Below, in pieces: positions 51,429 through 59,370 of a stretch of DNA of 64,000 bases (its first letter is position 1; each line of letters opens with the position of its first letter). Source of the stretch: Alteromonas sp. CI.11.F.A3 (GTDB lineage: Bacteria; Pseudomonadota; Gammaproteobacteria; Enterobacterales; Alteromonadaceae); the NCBI RefSeq assembly GCF_032925565.1, contig NZ_CP136708.1, positions 3,782,001 through 3,846,000 of the forward strand, written 5' to 3'. Under the pieces are notes generated by a model. The model saw nothing but the letters and a program-made list of their open reading frames with translations. It ran no database searches and had not been told where the DNA came from. A program made the translations under genes and the position numbers.

Positions 51429-52423
51429 TAGAAGTCCTCCAACAAGTGGGCAAGTTTCGAATTCATCATTTTCATCGACTCTTCTGTAAATAACAAAATC
51501 AAATCACATTGAACATTGTAACCTTCTAAGCCATAGCTTAGCTCGATGGCGAGGGTTCGTTTCCATCGAATCTGATTCATACTGATAATTTCAGTAATGG
51601 CTCTGTGCTGCCCTAAAACAATAGGATGTCCTTGGCTGAAGTTAACATCCATTTGTGTTGCTAGGCCAGTAAGGCAAGTGCCAATAAGAATACTGGCCGC
51701 ATCCATTAAAAGCTCTAGCTGAAGCTGATCATCCACTTCGCCTTCCACATTTAAAATTTTTGCCACATCTTCAAAGCTAGAGTCACTCAAAATACAAATG
51801 GCTTCGCCACTGATTCCCGGCCCTAAAAAGCCCTGACACACGGCGGTAACTTGTTCATGACTTTCAATATCTGAAAGCATCATGTGCAATTCAGATACTT
51901 CAATAAGGTTTACGTTGGGGATAGGGAGTCGAACGAACACGTTCATGATACGCGCCAAGTGGTCACCGGCTTGACCCATGGCGATATTCGTTATTTCTTG
52001 GTAGCAGTCACGAATGTCGGGATCTAAAGGTGCGGCTTCAACGACAGGCTCTGGTTCACTGTGCAGGATGTCAAATTTATCGAGCACTTCAGCAAGGGTT
52101 TGAGGCGATACGGGCTTACGAATAAAGTCCAATGCCCCCAAGGCTGTTACTCTATCGTAGGCTTCAGGTTGAATATCGCCTGAAATTACAATGACCTTCG
52201 TGGACAAACCTTCGGCTTTAATTGCTTCTAGCGTGCCATAACCATCAAGTATAGGCATGTTCAAATCAAGCAGCAGTAAGTCACCTTTTCCTTCTTTAAG
52301 CGCGACGAGAGCTTCCTGGCCATTCTTTGCAAAATGCACAGCAACTTCCCAGTCCTGAGGCAAACATTTTGCAACTTGTTTTCGAGCGACTAATGAGTCG
52401 TCACAGACGAGTACAGAAAACAT
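51428..52423 (-). CDS. Response regulator with C-terminal CheC-like phosphatase domain
   Basis: A 331-residue protein. The receiver (1-120) has the acidic pair Asp8/Asp9, phospho-acceptor Asp53 in LLDLNMP, and Lys103 in FIRKP. The C-terminal half (about 138-325) is CheC/CheX-like: helix one reads QEITNIAMGQAGDHLARI and helix two ELLMDAASILIGTCLTGLA, the two helices that carry the phosphatase Glu/Asn residues in CheC. It may therefore dephosphorylate a partner receiver or itself. It is followed by the PAS gene; no kinase or chemotaxis gene is adjacent. Confidence 0.87.
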   Translation of the reverse strand: MFSVLVCDDSLVARKQVAKCLPQDWEVAVHFAKNGQEALVALKEGKGDLLLLDLNMPILDGYGTLEAIKAEGLSTKVIVISGDIQPEAYDRVTALGALDFIRKPVSPQTLAEVLDKFDILHSEPEPVVEAAPLDPDIRDCYQEITNIAMGQAGDHLARIMNVFVRLPIPNVNLIEVSELHMMLSDIESHEQVTAVCQGFLGPGISGEAICILSDSSFEDVAKILNVEGEVDDQLQLELLMDAASILIGTCLTGLATQMDVNFSQGHPIVLGQHRAITEIISMNQIRWKRTLAIELSYGLEGYNVQCDLILLFTEESMKMMNSKLAHLLEDF

Positions 52424-52607
52424 TGAATAATCTTACCACCTAGCTTTTTGATAACAGTGAAAATTACAATGTGTTGTAATCAATACTGTATCGGCGTTAA
52501 TACTTCGAACTGAAGCGATAAATTTTGACGGTTCATATATTGACCTGACACGTCGTAACTAACAATAGCACTTTCGAATGAAATGCTTTTATCCATTGTA
52601 GTCAATA

Positions 52608-53333
52608 TTAAAGCGATGGTGAGAGAAAACTAAATAATAATGGCAAAATAATAGCGGTAAATATGCCGTTCACACATAAACCGAGTGTTGCCATGGCAGC
52701 CACTTCATCGCCCATGTGTAGCGATTTCGCGGTTCCTACTGCATGGGCAACAGTCCCAAGTGCAACACCTTGAGATTGAGTATCGGATACCTTAAAAATA
52801 CGAAAAACACTTGTTGCCGCAATGGCGCCAACCACACCGGTAGTAATCACAAACACAGCAGCAAGGGCAGGAATCCCCCCTATTTGAGCTGATGCTTCCA
52901 TGGCCAGAGGTGTGGTAATAGACTTGGCTAACATGGTGAGTTGAATACTGATTGGCGAGTTGAATACCCACAGCGCTGCCCATGCCAAAATAGGCGCTAC
53001 AATTCCGCCAGCCATAATGCTTAGCAGCAAAGGTAAACCATAGTGACGCAAGCGCTGCCACTGTCGGTAAATCGGCAATGCCAACGCGACGGTGACTGGA
53101 CCTAACAACCAATGTAGCAAGCCAGCAGATTGCTGGTAATGGGTCATAGCTGTGTTGGATAGATACACAACCACCCCCACACTTAGCGCCGTAAAAATAA
53201 GTGGGTGAGAAATCGGGTAACGGTAATATTTTCGGTTTATGGCTAGCCCAATCCAATATAAAAGTAGCGTGATTGCAAGCCAAGCAATACCCGAAAGCGT
53301 AGCGGCATTTCTGATAGCCTCAATCATTTTCAC
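52608..53333 (-). CDS. lrgB: LrgB/CidB family membrane protein
   Basis: A 241-residue polytopic membrane protein of the LrgB family. Seven or so helices are visible, and the stretches SITTPLAMEASAQIGGIPALAA and GVALGTVAHAVGTAKSL are the family's signature. LrgAB/CidAB proteins act like holin-antiholin systems or export small organic acids. It overlaps lrgA by 14 bp. Function in Gram-negatives is little known. Confidence 0.9.
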   Translation of the reverse strand: MKMIEAIRNAATLSGIAWLAITLLLYWIGLAINRKYYRYPISHPLIFTALSVGVVVYLSNTAMTHYQQSAGLLHWLLGPVTVALALPIYRQWQRLRHYGLPLLLSIMAGGIVAPILAWAALWVFNSPISIQLTMLAKSITTPLAMEASAQIGGIPALAAVFVITTGVVGAIAATSVFRIFKVSDTQSQGVALGTVAHAVGTAKSLHMGDEVAAMATLGLCVNGIFTAIILPLLFSFLSPSL

Positions 53334-53769
53334 TGCCCTTTTTTACGTCCTGTTGCTCGGTGCTTTGTTCGGCTATTTCTTGGTTGGCAGGTACTTGCGA
53401 AAAGTGCCCATGACGTGAGGCAAGTAGCTTTTCTGCTATTTTAGCGCTAATCCCCAAGCTAATGCAGGTAGTGAAAACGATGGCGATCCCAATAGCCCAC
53501 CCGTTTTGTGCTATCTCTTTCCAATATGCGCTAACACCAAGAACCGCAGGTACAAACAATACCGACATATGACTGAGTAAGGGGGAAGCGGCACGCGCTA
53601 CAAGAGGCTCTGCTTTAGGGACGATAAAAAGCACGGCCAGAAGAATGAGCAAGCCAGTAAGCGCGCCAGGCAATGGCAGCCCTGTTGAGGAAGACAGCCA
53701 TGTCCCGAGGTAATAACACCCAAGTACTAATATCGCGCCGGTTATCCATTTTTGTAGTCCAACCATCAC
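53320..53769 (-). CDS. lrgA: LrgA/CidA family membrane protein
   Basis: About 149 residues, four helices, with the LrgA signature SSTGLPLPGALTGLLIL. The start at GTG 53769 is chosen because AGGAG lies 10 bases upstream and because the frame further up (to 53814) codes a basic, non-conserved extension; an ATG at 53766 is the alternative. The C-terminal tail is charged. It pairs with LrgB, which it precedes and overlaps. Confidence 0.85.
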   Translation of the reverse strand: MMVGLQKWITGAILVLGCYYLGTWLSSSTGLPLPGALTGLLILLAVLFIVPKAEPLVARAASPLLSHMSVLFVPAVLGVSAYWKEIAQNGWAIGIAIVFTTCISLGISAKIAEKLLASRHGHFSQVPANQEIAEQSTEQQDVKKGSEND

Positions 53770-53920
53770 ACTTCTTGTTCTCCTGAAAACACGGTAAATC
53801 TGTAGAAGAAGCACTTACCTCTTACCGAAAACAGTCTATCGGCTGAATGAATAGGACGCTAGTAAGACATTGGTCTTTATCGAGGTTTTTCTTTCTAAGC
53901 TGAATTAGGCAGAAATAGCC

Positions 53921-54010
53921 GGGCTATGCTCATTAGGGCTATGCGCATTAGGGTTGTGCGCATGAGAATTATGCCTACAGGATTTGTGCGCAGAGAATAT
54001 GCGCGAAAAG
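53921..54010. repeat. Degenerate 15-bp tandem repeat upstream of lrgA
   Basis: About six 15-bp units from 53921 (GGGCTATGCTCATTA, GGGCTATGCGCATTA, GGGTTGTGCGCATGA and more diverged copies). The TGCGCA core is kept in most units. It lies in the 313-bp gap between lrgA (53769) and the DUF3718 gene; apart from it and the terminator at 54049 I see nothing in this gap. Confidence 0.8.
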
Positions 54011-54048
54011 GTATTGCTCTTTTGTTGATGGATTACGCAAACCATCAA

Positions 54049-54080
54049 ATAAAAAAGAGCTACTGAAAAACAGTAGCTCC
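54049..54080 (-). terminator. Terminator of the DUF3718 gene
   Basis: On the minus strand GAGCTACTG/CAGTAGCTC with a 5-nt loop is followed by TTTTTTATTTG. Confidence 0.88.
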
Positions 54081-54127
54081 AAATCCAGGGATTTAAAATT
54101 CAATCATAACGTCTGATTTTCTTGCTA

Positions 54128-54460
54128 TTAACGTTTCGCTGTTAAGACTGATTTATTAGTGTTCAGTCTGCGAGCAAGATAGTCACCTGTTAACGTCGCA
54201 TTATGCGACTGTGCGAAAGAAAGCATATCTTCGCCGTTACACACTAATCCTTTGTGCAAATCTTTATAACTAATACGACTGCGTTTTACAGCTTTGTGCA
54301 ATGCTAAACGATTATCTTCTTTTATCGCTTCACAAACTGCAACAAGGTCTTTTTCAGTACTTTCAGGATACCCATTTGCATTGGCTAGGCTTGCAGATAA
54401 CGCAAGTGTGATTCCAAGACCAAACAAAGCAGGTAATCTAACGTGGCGTGACATATCCAT
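54128..54460 (-). CDS. Small secreted DUF3718 protein
   Basis: A 110-residue protein with a signal peptide (about 1-28, ending ANA). The mature part (DLVAVCEAIKEDNRLALHKAVKRSRISYKDLHKGLVCNGEDMLSFA) matches DUF3718 (two conserved Cys, Leu-Val-Cys-Asn-Gly motif; here broken for length: VCEAIKEDNRLALHKAVK and GLVCNGEDMLSFA). A second ATG two codons later is equally possible. Function is unknown. It has its own terminator. Confidence 0.75.
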   Translation of the reverse strand: MDMSRHVRLPALFGLGITLALSASLANANGYPESTEKDLVAVCEAIKEDNRLALHKAVKRSRISYKDLHKGLVCNGEDMLSFAQSHNATLTGDYLARRLNTNKSVLTAKR

Positions 54461-54699
54461 ATCAAGTTCCTCAAATGAGATTAGTTAAATGACGCGTCGA
54501 CAACTACTTTTGTCTTCGCGAGCATAAACTAGTGAAAAAATATGACATTCGCGCTATAAAAAGGTTAAAACTCTGTTACGTGAGACCAAGCGATAAACGG
54601 ACGATAAAAGCCGATAATTAACCATACTAAAACGCTTACTGGTCGCGGGTTGCACACACTTTGATACAAGTCACTCAGTCATTAGACAAGGAGGTAATC

Positions 54700-55359
54700 A
54701 TGTTAGAACAGCAAAAATACCATCATATTAGAGAACAAATGCGCCCAGGCGATATTATCGCTTTTGGCGGAAATAGCCTTTTTTCTCGCTGGACAAAGTT
54801 AACTACGCGCTCGGCGGTGACGCACATTGCCATTGTTATGCAGACCAAAATGCGTGATGAAGCGTCTGGTCGATACTTTAATCAAGTGATGGAAGCCACC
54901 GTCTATGAAGGTAAAAAAGGCGTGATGACTAACCGATTAAGTGAGCGGGTGCATACCTATGACGGCGACATGTGGTGGCTACCGTTGGGCGAATCAGCTC
55001 GCACGATGTTCGAGCAAAATAAATGTGATTTTTTTAACTTTATGTTTGCCCAAGAAGGAAAGGCTTATGATGTGCTGCAACTTTTTGGTTCAGCGGTGGA
55101 TGCATTAGATAGCCACCCTATATTAGGAAGCATTAGCTACAACCAAGAAGACTTCAGTAGTTGGTTTTGTTCCGAACTCATTGCCGAAGGACTAGAAACC
55201 GCAGGGATTATCAATAGCGTAAACGCATCAGAAGTCACGCCAGTAGATATCTGTCGATTCTCGATATTTGAACAACGCTATGTACAACTTAAAGGAGATG
55301 CACGCCCGATAGCTGGGTTTAATACTCAACTAGCAGATAACTGGGGTCAAATTTGTTGA
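54700..55359 (+). CDS. YiiX-like permuted papain-fold amidase/hydrolase
   Basis: A 219-residue protein from the ATG at 54700, chosen for the strong AAGGAGG 5 bases upstream; an upstream TTG at 54661 is less likely. The start RPGDIIAFGG and THIAIV (His42), Glu65 in MEATVYEG and WFCSELIAEG (Cys157) give the permuted NlpC/P60-papain triad (His, acid, Cys) of the YiiX/DUF830-type family. There is no signal peptide, so it acts in the cytoplasm. Substrate unknown (amide or lipid ester). The stop lies inside a short hairpin. Confidence 0.75.
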   Translation: MLEQQKYHHIREQMRPGDIIAFGGNSLFSRWTKLTTRSAVTHIAIVMQTKMRDEASGRYFNQVMEATVYEGKKGVMTNRLSERVHTYDGDMWWLPLGESARTMFEQNKCDFFNFMFAQEGKAYDVLQLFGSAVDALDSHPILGSISYNQEDFSSWFCSELIAEGLETAGIINSVNASEVTPVDICRFSIFEQRYVQLKGDARPIAGFNTQLADNWGQIC

Positions 55360-55364
55360 CCCCA
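55342..55364. repeat. Perfect 9-bp palindromic hairpin (REP-like) at a gene end
   Basis: TGGGGTCAA (55342-55350) pairs with TTGACCCCA (55356-55364) over a 5-nt loop. It covers the last codons and the stop of the 54700 gene. No T tract follows on either strand. GGGGTCA/TGACCCC palindromes of this kind are common in gammaproteobacterial REP-type elements. Confidence 0.75.
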
Positions 55365-55380
55365 TAATACTTTCTAACAA

Positions 55381-55710
55381 TTAGAAAATGCTATCTTGAT
55401 GGATTTTGATGAACATGCTGGTACCGATTTTTGTGTAATCGATTTTATACTCTTTTCCATTTAGGGTTTGAATAAACACTAAGGTTTTTTCATCGCCGAA
55501 TACATCGCTTGTTGTAATATCAACAAGTTCCATATCCATCATTTTAGCATCACGCTTATTTTCAGGGATTTTCCCCTCATATTGCTTGATACCTTTATAA
55601 GTAACAATAATGGGCGGATGTTCGTCGCCGTTCGTTACTAACAAATCTAACTTTCGAATTTTATGGATAATGGTATTTCTACCGCTTATCAAGAAGGCCT
55701 TCTCTGTCAT
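55381..55710 (-). CDS. Hypothetical cytoplasmic protein, 109 residues
   Basis: I do not recognise this protein. It has no signal peptide or membrane helix and is mostly beta-strand-like with many charged residues (LLVTNGDEHPPIIVTYKG, FIQTLNGKEYKIDYTKIG). It starts with an ATG at 55710 preceded by a GGAGATA-like ribosome site. It is a single gene convergent with the papain-like amidase. Confidence 0.65.
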   Translation of the reverse strand: MTEKAFLISGRNTIIHKIRKLDLLVTNGDEHPPIIVTYKGIKQYEGKIPENKRDAKMMDMELVDITTSDVFGDEKTLVFIQTLNGKEYKIDYTKIGTSMFIKIHQDSIF

Positions 55711-55995
55711 TCTTATCTCCGCGCCAGTTCGCCTTGTTCAGGAATCATTTATTTTTAATAAGATAGCAAATTTTGACACTATGTGCACAGCATAACCAAT
55801 TGGCGATAGGTTATTATCTCTGCTTAAAGTATAAGCACAAAACATCGTTCACGCGTATAAAAGCACCCAACAGTGAGTAAAAAATACTATTTAGCACGGC
55901 TAACGAATATTTTAGCCCTACGTGGGTAATATTATGACCCGCGAACCTCAAGCTCTCTAGTATCCTAAAGTCTACAATAAGTCTTTAATACGCGT

Positions 55996-56793
55996 TTAAT
56001 CCCATTTTATCCATGGTCTATTCAGTAAGTTACGCAATAATTGCTTGCATGGTGGTGCTTCGGGGCTTCCAAATTCGCAGCTATCGGCTTCTAAAAGGTC
56101 GACCTGAGCGAGTATATTCGAAACCGAAATCTCAAGTTCCAGCTCGCTGTCGAGCTGAGTCATCGGTAAAATAAATTCTACCCTGTTTGTAAAAGCACAA
56201 GATGCTTCAGGCGCCGTATCGACGGATTCAGACACACAATTAGCACTGCCTAAATGATACTTCCACTGTTTATCATTTGCCCCCGCATGAGATAAATCTA
56301 AGCGTAAGAAACGATGTCCCGACTGTTTGTTTAAAAACATGGTGGTATCACTCAACGGTGATGCTTGAGCTAAAGGATCGGTATGGTTTACATCAAAGGG
56401 AAGCCCCATTGTAAACCGAAGGTTAGTCGCCAGCTTTAAAAGCCCTTCCGACACATCTAGCACAATTTTGTTATTTGCATTTTCAGGCGCGCTACATAAC
56501 GTATGAAACTTCAATAAGGCAGTAGATTGGGTTTGCCATTGCGTTTGCTTAAATGATACTCGCTGCCATTTACCGTCGATACGCACTTCAGGCTTGGTTA
56601 AGAAGAAGCCAAAGTAATCTAATTGCCATTTCGTAGGCCCGACTTTTACCATTAATGGGCACGCGCCATTCTCTATGCCCGTAAGCGTAAAGGGTATCTC
56701 GCCCACTTCACGTTCGTTAAAGTTTAGTTTATCGCAACCAGACAGCCCTAAAATAACGGCCAATATGACACCAAAACGCGAATGCATTTTCAT
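55996..56793 (-). CDS. MbnP-like lipoprotein (four-Cys motif family), orphan
   Basis: A 265-residue lipoprotein with lipobox LGLSGC (Cys20). The middle (LRFTMGLPFDVNHTDPLAQASPL, DTTMFLNKQSGHRFLRLDL, KYHLGSANC) follows the MbnP/TIGR04052 pattern of the metallo-mystery pair system. Mature Cys residues: 45, 100, 186, 199, 239 and 249. In known systems MbnP binds copper via a kynurenine made from Trp by its partner, the diheme protein MbnH. No MbnH gene is in the window, and the usual Trp-rich stretch (FWxWxxGY-type, from memory) reads FLNKQSGH here, so it may have lost that modification. Confidence 0.72.
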   Translation of the reverse strand: MKMHSRFGVILAVILGLSGCDKLNFNEREVGEIPFTLTGIENGACPLMVKVGPTKWQLDYFGFFLTKPEVRIDGKWQRVSFKQTQWQTQSTALLKFHTLCSAPENANNKIVLDVSEGLLKLATNLRFTMGLPFDVNHTDPLAQASPLSDTTMFLNKQSGHRFLRLDLSHAGANDKQWKYHLGSANCVSESVDTAPEASCAFTNRVEFILPMTQLDSELELEISVSNILAQVDLLEADSCEFGSPEAPPCKQLLRNLLNRPWIKWD

Positions 56794-57046
56794 TTCTATT
56801 TGTACTTCCTGTTCTAATTAAATGTGCGAGTGCCTTCGCAAGTGGGGTTGCCCCTCCCTTCGCATTGCGGTGTTAACCAACAAACGGCAATCGCTATTGG
56901 TTCATAGTGCTGCTAATAAGGCTGGCTCGTCAAGGATTGAGGTTACCGAGTAAGGTAAAGAAGGTGATAAGAATGCAAATTCATCACAAATGCGCGTAAA
57001 GCTGAACAAAAATAAAGCAAACTGTTCACAAAGCCTAACCCTAGGC

Positions 57047-57075
57047 GTGACAAGGCAAATAAAACTGCTTATACT
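57047..57075 (+). promoter_or_regulatory. tRNA promoter
   Basis: GTGACA, a 17-base spacer and TATACT, followed by the GC-rich discriminator TGCGCTCGC typical of stable-RNA promoters. The start would be near 57082, about 50 bases before the tRNA. The rest of the 337-bp gap (56794-57046) shows no gene. Confidence 0.75.
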
Positions 57076-57130
57076 TGCGCTCGCTTTTCATTGATACGTT
57101 TCACGTTATCAAGTGAGCAATTTCAAATAT

Positions 57131-57207
57131 GGCCCCATAGCTCAGTTGGTTAGAGCATCCGACTCATAATCGGCAGGTCCCCTGTTCAAGTCAGGGTGGG
57201 GCCACCA
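57131..57207 (+). tRNA. tRNA-Ile2 (anticodon CAT, lysidine type)
   Basis: A 77-nt cloverleaf with CCA encoded. The acceptor stem GGCCCCA/TGGGGCC and T-arm CCCTG-TTCAAGT-CAGGG pair perfectly. The anticodon CAT is at 57165-57167. The G-G-C-C-C-C acceptor start and TTCAAGT T-loop match E. coli tRNA-Ile2 rather than elongator tRNA-Met, so TilS would convert C34 to lysidine to read AUA. The top base pair of the anticodon stem (27-43) is a T-C mismatch. A tRNA-Met(CAT) reading is the alternative. Confidence 0.85.
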
Positions 57208-57390
57208 TTTCTTTTGTAACTTCAATTTGTACTCTTTTACATAATCTCTATTTGCACAACTACGAAATAAAAAGTCTTCGCACGTGAATCGCATTAACGT
57301 CGTTTAACAACGACTCGTCAACTAAGCGACTTTAAACGATGTGAAGTGTACGTATTCGGTAGTAATAAAAAATAATCAAAACGAAATCAG

Positions 57391-57513
57391 ATGAACATCA
57401 ACTGGAATCTCACTCCAGAATCCACATTGCAGAATGAGTCAGCCTCACCGTCAAAAAAAGTTGGCAAGCTATTTGAAAGTTCAAGGGCAAGTATTGAACA
57501 AAAGAATGCGTAA
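57391..57513 (+). CDS. Possible small protein, 40 residues
   Basis: A 40-codon ORF from the ATG at 57391: MNINWNLTPESTLQNESASP followed by a basic stretch (KKVGKLFESSRASIEQKNA). Balanced composition, same strand as and 29 bp before the next small gene, so they could be co-transcribed. The ribosome site is weak. It is too short for usual callers and I do not know a family. Confidence 0.4.
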   Translation: MNINWNLTPESTLQNESASPSKKVGKLFESSRASIEQKNA

Positions 57514-57542
57514 TACGCACTAAACAACGAGATTTTGACACC

Positions 57543-57737
57543 ATGCGCTTACCTACAAAACAGCTTATCAATAAAATCGAAACGTTATCTAAGGACTTGT
57601 CTCACGACCAGCTTTCCAATTTTCTAGATATCATTAACGCGATGACAGCGCTAGTTGAAGACGCTAGCGAATTAGGTAACCCCGATAGCGCAGCAAAAAT
57701 TAAAGAAGCACCTGTTATTGGGTCAGTTATGCATTAG
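57543..57737 (+). CDS. Small hypothetical helical protein, 64 residues
   Basis: A 64-residue, wholly soluble, helical-looking protein (KQLINKIETLSKDLSHDQLSNFLD, read in two halves, then an acidic stretch). No signal peptide or known family. The ATG has a GAGA site about 12 bases upstream. It follows the possible 40-residue gene and is convergent with the PA2778-like gene. Likely real but uncharacterised. Confidence 0.6.
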   Translation: MRLPTKQLINKIETLSKDLSHDQLSNFLDIINAMTALVEDASELGNPDSAAKIKEAPVIGSVMH

Positions 57738-57824
57738 AGCTTGATTCTGAAGCCCAAGCCTAAAAAGTGTAGGCGCTTTGCAATTAATCATCAGTTAAAG
57801 GTAACAATTGCCTACTGGCAGTAA

Positions 57825-58763
57825 TCATTCAGCTGCTTTTATGGTTGACGCGGTTTTCTTTACATTTTCATCGTCAGGAAACCGTAATAAGGCTTCATTA
57901 ATGATTGTTTGCGCATTCGTTATATTGCCACTATTAGCAAGGGCATAAGCATAATTGTTCATATAAGCTGCTTGATTTTGGCCTACCTGGTATCCCTGCT
58001 CAAACCAATGTACCGCTTTGTCTGGCTGCTCATCTAAATAGTAATTACCCAGTAAGAAATAGGCCAGCCATTGATTAGGCCACTGCTTGGTAGCGGTTTG
58101 TAAAAATGCCACTGCTTGCTCGCCTTTGCCCACTTCTAACATATCGTACGCAGCACTGACATAAGTAAACGGGTTCATGCCATCGCTGGTTTTATTCGAA
58201 GGAACAGGCGCAAGCAACCAATAATTTCCTCTGCCCCACGTTTTTTCAAATAACTCGAAGGACATCGTGTGGTTGGGAGTAACGCCTGTATGCAATGTTA
58301 TAGTGCGAGAGGTTAAATCGAATCCGGTCACCACTGCATAGTGCCATTGAGGCAACATTTGAATAGATAAATTTTGAAAAACAATAACGGGTATATCACT
58401 ACTTATTAGTTGCATTAATTTAGTTAGCGTTCCCCGCTCTGTATAGGGCAGAAGATTATACTGGCGCGTCGCCGTAATCATTTCTAGCTGTAAACTTCCT
58501 TCTTTATCAGGAATAAATATTTGGGGCGCTAAGTCGCTCGCGCTAACACCGTGGCCGTAATACTCGAACACTTCAGATAATGTAGTGGGGCCACAGTAAT
58601 ACTGTTCTTGAGCATAAAATGGGACATTGTTTATGGTATGGCTTAATGACACCCCAGAAGGTTTTTGTAGAGCGATACGGTCTGCCTGTGGCGTTCCTTG
58701 GCACCCGCTTAACAGTAAAAAGCCTGCAAAAAAGCAGGCTTTGAAACATACATTAACCTTCAT
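57825..58763 (-). CDS. PA2778-family cysteine peptidase lipoprotein with TPRs
   Basis: A 312-residue lipoprotein with lipobox LLLSGC (Cys21). A C39-like papain-fold domain (about 45-180) has the nucleophile in QYYCGPTTL (Cys57) and the catalytic His in QWHYAVVTGF (His141). A TPR region (about 200-305: GNYYLDEQPDKAVHWFEQGY) follows. This is the architecture of the PA2778 family, whose substrate is unknown. It lies 6 bp after the PA2779-like gene, its usual partner. Confidence 0.88.
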   Translation of the reverse strand: MKVNVCFKACFFAGFLLLSGCQGTPQADRIALQKPSGVSLSHTINNVPFYAQEQYYCGPTTLSEVFEYYGHGVSASDLAPQIFIPDKEGSLQLEMITATRQYNLLPYTERGTLTKLMQLISSDIPVIVFQNLSIQMLPQWHYAVVTGFDLTSRTITLHTGVTPNHTMSFELFEKTWGRGNYWLLAPVPSNKTSDGMNPFTYVSAAYDMLEVGKGEQAVAFLQTATKQWPNQWLAYFLLGNYYLDEQPDKAVHWFEQGYQVGQNQAAYMNNYAYALANSGNITNAQTIINEALLRFPDDENVKKTASTIKAAE

Positions 58764-58769
58764 GTTCGC

Positions 58770-59150
58770 CTAGCTATTAATTGGACGAATAAAAGGATAT
58801 ACGTCGGTTACGCCTACTAAATCCAAAATAGCAATAATCGCTAGCACCGTCATTACTGCGCCCACTACACCGCCCGCAGGTGCATCATTTAGTTGGTTGT
58901 TAAGCTGTGCTATTTCACTGTTAGTCATGCCGTTTATGCGAGAAACAGCATCACCTTGTGATACACCTAAGCTTACCAATTTTTCTTGCACATCAGCACG
59001 GTTAACCATTTCAAGAAGCTGCTGTTTGTTGTAAGCATGTGCTTGTGCCTGCATAACATTATGAGAAGATACTGCTTCAGCTTGCACTGTCCCCGTAGTA
59101 ACAAGGATAGCGGTCGTTGCGCCAACCAGTAATTTAGACATACAATTCAT
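58770..59150 (-). CDS. PA2779-family membrane protein
   Basis: A 126-residue protein with a signal peptide (about 1-24, ending VQA). A helical, Gln-rich region (about 30-90: QQLLEMVNRADVQEKLVSLGV) comes before one membrane helix near the C-terminus (GAVMTVLAIIAILDLVGV). This matches the PA2779 family, found next to PA2778-type peptidases; the peptidase may process or act on this protein (inference). It is transcribed just before the peptidase gene. Confidence 0.85.
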   Translation of the reverse strand: MNCMSKLLVGATTAILVTTGTVQAEAVSSHNVMQAQAHAYNKQQLLEMVNRADVQEKLVSLGVSQGDAVSRINGMTNSEIAQLNNQLNDAPAGGVVGAVMTVLAIIAILDLVGVTDVYPFIRPINS

Positions 59151-59370
59151 AAAAATTCCTTTTGCCTTTTTACAATCTACAACATTACATTTAGTACATA
59201 TAACCGGTAGTTTCGGTTCACATATCCCAAAATAACGGCATGGCCTTATTTAAGGCGATGGAGAGTTAGGCGTATATAAACCTCATATGTTTACTATCAA
59301 GTATTTTAAAAATAGTGAAATAGGTTTACCCTGCACGAATAACAAATAAGAGTAACCAACTTTTCTCACT

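Noticed and set aside
57131..57207. tRNA as attachment site of an integrated island
   Set aside because: No integrase and no duplicated tRNA 3' end could be seen nearby.
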